Shown piece by piece: positions 1 through 5,903 of a stretch of DNA of 10,494 bases; the first letter of the stretch is position 1, and every line of letters starts with the position of its first letter. The notes under the pieces are model-generated. The model did no database searches, was not told where the DNA came from, and saw only the letters and a program-made list of their open reading frames with translations. The position numbers were made by a program, and so were the translations under genes. Source of the stretch: Candidatus Roizmanbacteria bacterium CG_4_10_14_0_8_um_filter_33_9 (GTDB lineage: Bacteria; Patescibacteriota; Microgenomatia; UBA1406; GWC2-37-13); contig PFLI01000129.1 of NCBI GenBank assembly GCA_002785065.1, forward strand, positions 1 through 10,494. The letters run 5' to 3'.

Positions 1-1350
1 ATCGGTGACAACCTTTGGATTTACAGAAAGTATTCTCTTAATAATCTCTTCAAGAAGCTTACTGTCAGTTTCAACAGGTTTCATCATCTCCGTTGCTTTC
101 TTTACAAATTCGTCAATTGAAAGACTAGTAGAAATTTTTTTATTCACAATATAATTCGCAATTTCCTGTTCTAAAATTTGATTTTTTACTTTCATTTTTA
201 ACTTTTTACTTTTAAGTTTTGACATTACTTTTTCATAAAACTCACTGGTTTCTTTTTCTCTCGTTAATGTAAATGCATCAATTGGTTTAAGTTTCAATTT
301 ATCGATAAATCGATACATTTTCGCTTGGGGTAATTCAGGTAGTTTCTTTCTTATAGATTCAATATATTCGTCACTAAATTCAAATGGTGGAATATCAGGT
401 TCCGGAAAATAGCGGTAGTCATGTGCATCTTCTTTAGAGCGTTGAGAATACGTAATGTTTTTATTACTATCCCATCCTCTTGTTTCTTGTGCAGGAATTT
501 TGCCTTGTTCCAATAACATAATATGACGTTTTATCTCATAATCAATTGCACGTTTCACAAAATTAAATGAATTAATATTCTTCACCTCCACCTTATAGTT
601 TGGTAATTTGAAATTTGGATTTTGTGTTTGATTTGACATTTGACCTTTGACATTTGACATTGTTCTTACGGATATATTCGGTTCCATCCTCATTGACCCT
701 TTTTCCATATCAGCATCTGATACTTCAAGGTAACGGATGATTGTATGAAGTTCTTTAAGAAAAACAACTACATCTTCACTGCTGCGAAAATCTGGCTCAG
801 TAACTATCTCCACCAACGGTACTCCGCTCCGATTAAAATCAACTAATGTATATTCTCTTTGATGAATCAATTTCCCGGTATCTTCTTCCAAATGAACCCG
901 ATGAATCCTAAAAGATTTTCCGGTTGTCTTATTGTCATGCTGAACTTGTTTACCCTGTAAGGGTTTCAGCATCTGTTCAGATCCTGAAATAAATTCAGGA
1001 TGACTAATTGTTGATTTAATAGATAGATAACCATTTACTGCAATAGGTTTATCATACTGTGATATTTGATATCCTTTTGGTAAGTCAGGATAAAAATAAT
1101 TTTTTCTATCGAATTTTGAAAACGAAGAAATAGTACAGTTTAGAGCTTTTCCTAGAAGTGCACACCATTCAATCGCAACTCTATTAGGAACAGGAAGTGC
1201 ACCGGGCAATCCCAAGCAAACAGGACAACAATAAATATTGGGTTTAACCCCAAAATGATTGGCATCACAGCCGCAAAACATTTTCGATTTAGTTTTGAGC
1301 TCAACATGAATTTCCAAACCTATAACCGGTTCATACTGTTTATTGTTCAT
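1..1350 (-). CDS. gatB: Aspartyl/glutamyl-tRNA amidotransferase subunit B, 3' end cut off by the window
   Basis: GatB is the tRNA-binding and kinase subunit of the cytoplasmic GatCAB transamidosome, which turns Glu-tRNA(Gln) or Asp-tRNA(Asn) into the amide form. ATG at 1350 gives 450 codons open to base 1; the end of the C-terminal GatB/YqeY domain is missing. Visible family marks are VIGLEIHVEL (9-18), zinc cysteines C26, C28, C42 and C45, KFDRKNYFYPDLPKGYQISQ (79-98), HLEEDTGK (153-160), SDADMEKGSMR (211-221), EVKNINSFNFV (255-265) and DYRYFPEPDIPP (311-322). Three segments look inserted relative to the usual family pattern: about 114-143 (palindromic element), 231-251 and 376-390 (7-bp repeat arrays). 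All keep the frame, so the protein should be somewhat longer than the usual 475-480 residues. It lies 38 bases after asnS and has no Shine-Dalgarno motif. Identity is certain; the effect of the inserts on activity is unknown. Confidence 0.96.
   Translation of the reverse strand, partial: MNNKQYEPVIGLEIHVELKTKSKMFCGCDANHFGVKPNIYCCPVCLGLPGALPVPNRVAIEWCALLGKALNCTISSFSKFDRKNYFYPDLPKGYQISQYDKPIAVNGYLSIKSTISHPEFISGSEQMLKPLQGKQVQHDNKTTGKSFRIHRVHLEEDTGKLIHQREYTLVDFNRSGVPLVEIVTEPDFRSSEDVVVFLKELHTIIRYLEVSDADMEKGSMRMEPNISVRTMSNVKGQMSNQTQNPNFKLPNYKVEVKNINSFNFVKRAIDYEIKRHIMLLEQGKIPAQETRGWDSNKNITYSQRSKEDAHDYRYFPEPDIPPFEFSDEYIESIRKKLPELPQAKMYRFIDKLKLKPIDAFTLTREKETSEFYEKVMSKLKSKKLKMKVKNQILEQEIANYIVNKKISTSLSIDEFVKKATEMMKPVETDSKLLEEIIKRILSVNPKVVTD
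182..223. repeat. Degenerate 7-bp repeat array in gatB
   Basis: The plus strand divides into six heptads: TTTTTTA, CTTTCAT, TTTTAAC, TTTTTAC, TTTTAAG, TTTTGAC. They encode the Lys-rich GatB stretch 376-390 (VMSKLKSKKLKMKVK), near the start of the C-terminal YqeY-like domain. The periodicity is weaker than at 606-658, and simple poly-T richness could produce part of it. Confidence 0.5.
606..658. repeat. 7-bp tandem repeat array in gatB
   Basis: On the plus strand 631-658 is four exact-phase heptads (ATTTGAC, ATTTGAC, CTTTGAC, ATTTGAC). Three looser heptads (ATTTGAA, ATTTGGA, TTTTGTG) precede them at 606-626, with a four-base phase shift between. The coding strand reads GatB residues 231-249, rich in Ser, Asn, Gln and Lys, placed just before the conserved EVKNINSF block, where the family normally has a short loop. 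It belongs with the other heptad arrays of this window. Confidence 0.85.
934..1004. repeat. Two-hairpin palindromic element inserted in frame in gatB
   Basis: This 71-bp segment starts GTCAT and ends ATGAC. It folds as two hairpins: ATGCTGAA (937-944) pairs with TTCAGCAT (965-972), and ATCCTGAA pairs with TTCAGGAT, the latter arm ending at 1002. The first loop also contains a small nested stem, ACCCT-GTA-AGGGT. It encodes about GatB residues 116-139 (SHPEFISGSEQ... onward), a stretch not found between NGYL and HLEED in ordinary GatB. A 58-bp relative lies at 6601-6658 in the opposite orientation. The ends match at 16 of 18 and 23 of 26 bases. Confidence 0.85.
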
Positions 1351-1388
1351 AGTTTAAATTTTTAAATCGTCAATCGTAATCAATTATA

Positions 1389-2753
1389 TTATGGATTAAA
1401 TCGCTCCATCATTCTCGGAAATGGTATGCTTTCCCGTAAATGATCAAGTTTACAAATCCATGTAACAAGTCTTTCCAATCCAATACCAAAACCGCTATGC
1501 GGAACGCTTCCATATTTTCTCAAATCTAAATACCATTGAAAATCTTGTTCATTTAAATGATGTTCTCGAATTCGTGCTAATAGTTTTTTATAATCATCCT
1601 CTCTCTGACTTCCACCTATAATCTCACCATAACCTTCGTGCGCTAAAAGATCACTATTTAATACTCTTGTTGAATCCTTACTATCCTCTTTCATATAAAA
1701 GGCTTTAATTTCTTTTGGATATTTTTCTATAAAAAAAGGGCGATCGAATTGTTTTGATAGAATAGTTTCTGCTTCCGCGCCAAAATCGTCTCTTTCCCCA
1801 ATAATAATATTGCTTTTTTTTAGTCTTACTACAGCTTCTTTATGTGTAATAACAGGATAATTTCCTAGCGCCGTATTTTCTAACGGTTTGATATCGCGTT
1901 CTAACATTGTTAATTCATTGAGATTATGTTTTAATACTGATGAAACAACAAAAGAAACTAATTTTTCTTGTACTTTAATATTTTCAGTGTGATCAACATA
2001 AGCCGCTTCAGCATCCATCATCCAAAACTCAGTTAAATGTCTTCGGGTTTTACTTTTTTCTGCTCTAAATGTTGGCCCAAAATCAAATACCTTCCCATGG
2101 GCGAAAATCGCTGCTTCTATATAAAGCTGCCCGGATTGAGATAAATATACAAAAGGAAAACCATCATTATCAGAGATATTATATTTACCCATGGATATTT
2201 TTTCTTTATCAAACTCTTCTTTCCATGCTGGTAAATAGGGAACAGGATAAAGTGTAGTTGTTCCTTCACATGCATTGGGCGTAAAAATTGGGGCGTCGAT
2301 TTTAATATAACCTTCATTATTCAAATGGGTGAACATTGCATTTATTATTGTGTTTCGAATTCTTTGAATCGCCCACTGCCTTTTGCTTCGAAGCCATAAA
2401 TGCCGATGAGATAGGAGAAAGTCTGGACCATGTTCTTTCTTGCCAATAGGATATTCTGCTGATAGGCTTACTATTTGAATATCCTTAACCATCATCTCAT
2501 ATCCTGTAGGCGATCTTTTTTCTTCTTTGACTACACCGGAGACAATTACAGAAGTCTCCAGGGTTAGTTTGTCTGCGTCTATGAATACGTTTTCACTAAC
2601 CTCACTTTTTACCACTACTCCTTGTATAAAACCAGTACCATCACGCAGCTGGAGAAATACAATTGAACCGCTTGACCGTTTGTTATAAACCCATCCCTTT
2701 AAAACAACTTCTTTTCCATTAAACTTTTCAGATTGATCAATTCGGTATTCCAT
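1389..2753 (-). CDS. asnS: Asparaginyl-tRNA synthetase
   Basis: This class IIb aminoacyl-tRNA synthetase charges tRNA(Asn) with asparagine using ATP in the cytoplasm. The 454-residue product has an N-terminal OB-fold anticodon-binding domain (about 16-95, VVLKGWVYNKRSSGSIVFLQ onward), then the class II catalytic core. The core shows TPNACEGTT (158-166), LSQSGQLYIEA (204-214), motif 2 FR-AEKSKTRRHLTEFWMMDAE (229-249), YPKEIKAFYMK (345-355), GGSQRE (380-385) and motif 3 GFGIGLERLV (421-430), ending IPFPRMMERFNP. TEFWM, SGQLYIEA, the PFPR ending and the lack of the bacterial AspRS insertion domain favour AsnRS over AspRS. A non-discriminating AspRS is the main alternative. About 25 residues (170-200) between the substrate loops are longer than in short AsnRS forms. 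The gene starts 17 bases after gatA and precedes gatB by 38 bases. With AsnRS present, GatCAB is probably needed mainly for Gln-tRNA. Confidence 0.93.
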   Translation of the reverse strand: MEYRIDQSEKFNGKEVVLKGWVYNKRSSGSIVFLQLRDGTGFIQGVVVKSEVSENVFIDADKLTLETSVIVSGVVKEEKRSPTGYEMMVKDIQIVSLSAEYPIGKKEHGPDFLLSHRHLWLRSKRQWAIQRIRNTIINAMFTHLNNEGYIKIDAPIFTPNACEGTTTLYPVPYLPAWKEEFDKEKISMGKYNISDNDGFPFVYLSQSGQLYIEAAIFAHGKVFDFGPTFRAEKSKTRRHLTEFWMMDAEAAYVDHTENIKVQEKLVSFVVSSVLKHNLNELTMLERDIKPLENTALGNYPVITHKEAVVRLKKSNIIIGERDDFGAEAETILSKQFDRPFFIEKYPKEIKAFYMKEDSKDSTRVLNSDLLAHEGYGEIIGGSQREDDYKKLLARIREHHLNEQDFQWYLDLRKYGSVPHSGFGIGLERLVTWICKLDHLRESIPFPRMMERFNP

Positions 2754-2770
2754 ATGTCTTTTTTTAGTAA

Positions 2771-4189
2771 TTATATTTTAATTAAATTCGGTCTTTGTTT
2801 ATGCCAGTCTGAATTTAATTGGTAATGATAACCCAATTGTAACAATAGATCTTCTTCAAACATGTTTCCAACTAATTGCATACCTATTGGTAATCCTTCT
2901 TTTGTAAAACCGCAAGGGATTGCCAATGAAGGAACTCCAACGGGGTTTTGTGAAACCGTATATATATCAGCCAGTAAGTTTTGTAAAGGATCATTTAATA
3001 ACTCACCCAATTTAACAGCTGGAGTTGGCATCACAGGCATAATAATCGCATCGCATTGAGTAAGAGCTTTTTTATATTCTTCAATAAAAAGTGTTCGTAC
3101 TTTTTGAGCTTGTTTGTAATATGCATCGTAATATCCTGAGGACAATGCATATGTCCCAATCATTATTCTTCGTGCTGTTTCTTCGGTAAAAAATCGTCTC
3201 TCTTCTCCATATCGTATTCCGTCGTATCTGGCTAAATTTGAGCTCGTTTCGCTTGGGCCGATAAGATAATATACAGGCAATCCATAATCAAACAGTGGGA
3301 TTGAGATATTTTTAAATCTAATACCGAGTTTTTTCATTGTTTCTACTGCTTTCATAATCTCATCATTCACTTCTTTGTCCAATCCTTTACCAAAAAACTC
3401 ACGGGGAATACCGATAACAATATCTTTTAAAGAGTTTTTTAGTTCTTGAGAATAGTTTGGTACAGAGTGTGGGGAAGAAGTCGCATCGTATTTATCTTTT
3501 CCAGCAATTGTTTCTAGAACTATTGCTAAATCTTCGACCGATTTTGCCATTGGTCCAACACTATCAAAGGACGACGCATATGCAATGGTTCCATAACGGG
3601 AAACACGACCATACGTTACTTTCAAGCCGGAAATATTACACCAAGCTGCAGGGTTTCTAATTGAGCCTCCGGTATCTTCTCCGATTGCGAATACACACAT
3701 TCTACTGGCGATTGCCGCTGCATTTCCTCCACTCGATCCTCCCGCTGATCGTTCCAAATCATATGGATTTTTTACCGGACCAAAATCTGTATTTTCGCTG
3801 CTGCTGCCATGCCCCCATGCATCCATGTTCATTTTTCCTATGAGGATTGCGCCTGCATCGAGCAGTTTCTGATACACGGTGGCATTATATTGAGGAATAT
3901 ATTCTTTTAAAACAAACGACGCAGAAGTTGTTTTTATATTTTTTGTGACATATGCATCCTTTAAAACAAAGGGTATTCCATGTAATCTGGAAGTTGCTTT
4001 ACTTAAAGTTTTATCTTTTTCCCTTGCATTTTTTAATGCAGTTTCTTTATCAATGATCGTGATAAATGCATTGATCTTTTTGTTGTATTTTTCAATATTT
4101 TCATAGCATTCCTTCACTAAATCTTCACATGAAAATTGTTTTTTTCGCAGTCCCTCTGCTAATTCATTGATAGTTTTTTCAAGTAACAT
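2771..4189 (-). CDS. gatA: Glutamyl/aspartyl-tRNA amidotransferase subunit A (amidase)
   Basis: GatA is the glutaminase of GatCAB: it releases ammonia from glutamine and channels it to GatB for tRNA transamidation. The 472-residue protein, close to the usual 480-490, is an amidase-signature enzyme with the full Ser-cis-Ser-Lys triad: K77 in GIPFVLKDAY, S152 in the GGSSGG block (150-155) and nucleophile S176 in DTGGSIRNPA. ISGLKVTYGRVSRYG (186-200) and the C-terminal NPVGVPSLAIPCG block are also typical. One small departure is Asn after the catalytic-loop Arg (SIRNPA), where GatA commonly has Gln (SIRQPA). The start lies three bases after the gatC stop, indicating co-transcription and possibly coupled translation. 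No repeat insert is visible. Confidence 0.95.
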   Translation of the reverse strand: MLLEKTINELAEGLRKKQFSCEDLVKECYENIEKYNKKINAFITIIDKETALKNAREKDKTLSKATSRLHGIPFVLKDAYVTKNIKTTSASFVLKEYIPQYNATVYQKLLDAGAILIGKMNMDAWGHGSSSENTDFGPVKNPYDLERSAGGSSGGNAAAIASRMCVFAIGEDTGGSIRNPAAWCNISGLKVTYGRVSRYGTIAYASSFDSVGPMAKSVEDLAIVLETIAGKDKYDATSSPHSVPNYSQELKNSLKDIVIGIPREFFGKGLDKEVNDEIMKAVETMKKLGIRFKNISIPLFDYGLPVYYLIGPSETSSNLARYDGIRYGEERRFFTEETARRIMIGTYALSSGYYDAYYKQAQKVRTLFIEEYKKALTQCDAIIMPVMPTPAVKLGELLNDPLQNLLADIYTVSQNPVGVPSLAIPCGFTKEGLPIGMQLVGNMFEEDLLLQLGYHYQLNSDWHKQRPNLIKI

Positions 4190-4192
4190 ATA

Positions 4193-4501
4193 TTATTCGT
4201 CAAATATTGCTTTTACTTTAAAATAACCGTTATAGGTACTTTTTGCATTAGATAGTGTTTCTTCCTGTGTCAACATGCGGTCTTTTTCGATTATATCTTC
4301 TCGAAACACATTTTTTAAGTTAGTAACCTGCGACGTTTCCTTTACTCCAGTTGTATCTAATGTTTTAATTTTTGACATATATTCAATTACTGATGAAAGA
4401 TCATTTGGTAGTTTTTCCAATTGAGAATCGCTTATTGTTAATCCCGCCAATTTTGCAAGATGCAGTATTTCTTCTTTTGATAATAGGGTTTTTTTTGCCA
4501 T
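4193..4501 (-). CDS. gatC: Aspartyl/glutamyl-tRNA amidotransferase subunit C
   Basis: GatC is the small subunit that wraps and stabilises GatA on GatB in the transamidation complex. The 102-residue protein fits the family (about 95-105): helical N terminus LSKEEILHLAKLAGLTISDSQLEKL, the central SSVIEYMSKIKTLDTTGVKETSQV block, and FREDIIEKDRMLTQEE followed by the GYFKVKAI tail. I chose ATG at 4501 because the protein then begins MAKKTLLSKEEILHLAKLA as usual. A GTG at 4513, in frame and overlapping the dehydrogenase stop, would add four residues (MIYL) and is less likely. The gene sits 8 bases after the dehydrogenase and 3 bases before gatA. Confidence 0.93.
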   Translation of the reverse strand: MAKKTLLSKEEILHLAKLAGLTISDSQLEKLPNDLSSVIEYMSKIKTLDTTGVKETSQVTNLKNVFREDIIEKDRMLTQEETLSNAKSTYNGYFKVKAIFDE

Positions 4502-4509
4502 AAGATATA

Positions 4510-5880
4510 TCACTGCGCAATAACCTTAATTTGGCATAGTTCTTGAAAGCCGAGCCTGCCGTGTTCTCGTCCCATGCCTGAATTTTTATAGCCTCCAAAT
4601 GGGGTACAAGCCTCCAAGTGGCTTCCACTGTTTATATCAATATCGCCAGCATCAACCTGTTTTGCTATTTTTTCTGCTCTTTTTACATTACTTGAACATA
4701 TAACTGCTCCCAATCCAAACTCTGTATCGTTTGCAAGTTTTACCGCTTCTTCATCCGATTTGAATGAGACCACTGGAAGCACTGGACCAAATACTTCTTC
4801 CTTCCAAACTTTCATTTTTGGTTTTATATTCGTAAGTAATGTAGGAAGATAATAGGCTCCTTGTAAATGGAAAGGGCGTTTGCCTCCTGTAATAACCTGT
4901 GCACCTTTCTCTACTGCATCTTTCATTTGTCCTTCAAGAGCTAATAGTTGCTTCTTTGATACAAGACTACCAATATCAGTCTTTTCATTTTCAGGATCGC
5001 CTACAATTTTTGATTCAATAATTGCTTTCAAATCAGCCACTACTTCGTTAAATATGCTTTCATGAACTATAAGCCTTTTTACCGCATCGCAAACCTGGCC
5101 ACAATTCATAAAACGTTTTAGATATATTTTTTTTAACGTTTCCTTGACGTTTATATCTTCAAACAAAATAGCTGGATTTGAGCCTCCTAATTCTAAAGCA
5201 GATTTAATAAATTTTTTTCCCGAAAGTTCAAATAGTTTTTTTCCGACTGTAGAACTACCAGTAAACCAAATAAAATTAACGTCTTGCTCAACTAATTGGG
5301 CTCCAATTTTTCCATCACCATATACTTCAGAAAATACACCTTTGGGTAAATTGAGTCTATCCATCATTTCCTCGGCGATTTTTCCTATAAGCGGAGTTTC
5401 TTCTGAGTGTTTAAATACTACTGTATTTCCAGCTATAAGGTTGGGGATTACGCCCCACAAAAACATATCAAAAGGAAAGTTCCATGGAGTTATTACAGCC
5501 GTAGAACCAATTGGTTCAAAAATGATATTGTGAACCGATTTACCGTTTTTATAGATTTCCTCATCACGTAAATACTGTCCTCCCAATTCAAAAAAAGACT
5601 TCAAATAACCCAAATCCCAAATAATATCATCACGGCTTTCCTTGATGGGCTTTCCCATTTCTTGCGTTGTCAGGAGTGCTAATTCTTCTTTCCTGTTCTC
5701 AATTTGATTGATAAGAGGTTTTAACATTCGTATTCGCTGAATAACACCAAGTTCTTTCCATACTCTTTTTATGTTATTTGCAGCTTCAACCTTATTTGTA
5801 ATTTCGCTTAATGATGATACAGAAACCGATCCCACTGGGGAATAATTTTTTCCCGGATTAGTTGAGATGAGTTTTTTCAT
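4510..5880 (-). CDS. NAD(P)-dependent aldehyde dehydrogenase, succinate-semialdehyde dehydrogenase-like
   Basis: It oxidises an aldehyde to the acid with NAD(P)+. The 456-residue length and overall pattern resemble the short succinate-semialdehyde dehydrogenase group (Sad/GabD type), but the substrate cannot be read from sequence. Catalytic features are intact: PWNFP with N134, cofactor Lys in VVFKHSE (K157), FTGSSTVG (206-213) of the Rossmann loop, general base E230 in LELGGSNP, and nucleophile C264 in NCGQVCDAVKR, with EEVFGPVLPVVSF later. It starts 23 bases after the fused asparagine synthase gene and ends in TGA 8 bases before gatC, so it is embedded in the amidation operon. A link to that pathway, such as handling of an aspartate or glutamate semialdehyde, is only a guess from position. 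No inserts are visible. Confidence 0.93.
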   Translation of the reverse strand: MKKLISTNPGKNYSPVGSVSVSSLSEITNKVEAANNIKRVWKELGVIQRIRMLKPLINQIENRKEELALLTTQEMGKPIKESRDDIIWDLGYLKSFFELGGQYLRDEEIYKNGKSVHNIIFEPIGSTAVITPWNFPFDMFLWGVIPNLIAGNTVVFKHSEETPLIGKIAEEMMDRLNLPKGVFSEVYGDGKIGAQLVEQDVNFIWFTGSSTVGKKLFELSGKKFIKSALELGGSNPAILFEDINVKETLKKIYLKRFMNCGQVCDAVKRLIVHESIFNEVVADLKAIIESKIVGDPENEKTDIGSLVSKKQLLALEGQMKDAVEKGAQVITGGKRPFHLQGAYYLPTLLTNIKPKMKVWKEEVFGPVLPVVSFKSDEEAVKLANDTEFGLGAVICSSNVKRAEKIAKQVDAGDIDINSGSHLEACTPFGGYKNSGMGREHGRLGFQELCQIKVIAQ

Positions 5881-5903
5881 AAGTTTTTATTACTTGATGA
5901 ACA

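Noticed and set aside
606..658. CRISPR-like array
   Set aside because: The units are only 7 bp, adjoin without spacers and lie inside gatB. No CRISPR repeat or cas gene is visible anywhere.
4510..4512. TGA recoding (code 4 or 25) suggested by a CPR-like organism
   Set aside because: TGA ends the dehydrogenase at the normal family length just before gatC, and every recognised gene translates properly under the standard code.
5144..5533. A 129-codon plus-strand reading frame
   Set aside because: It lies wholly inside the intact aldehyde dehydrogenase gene on the other strand and has no family resemblance; it is an antisense shadow.
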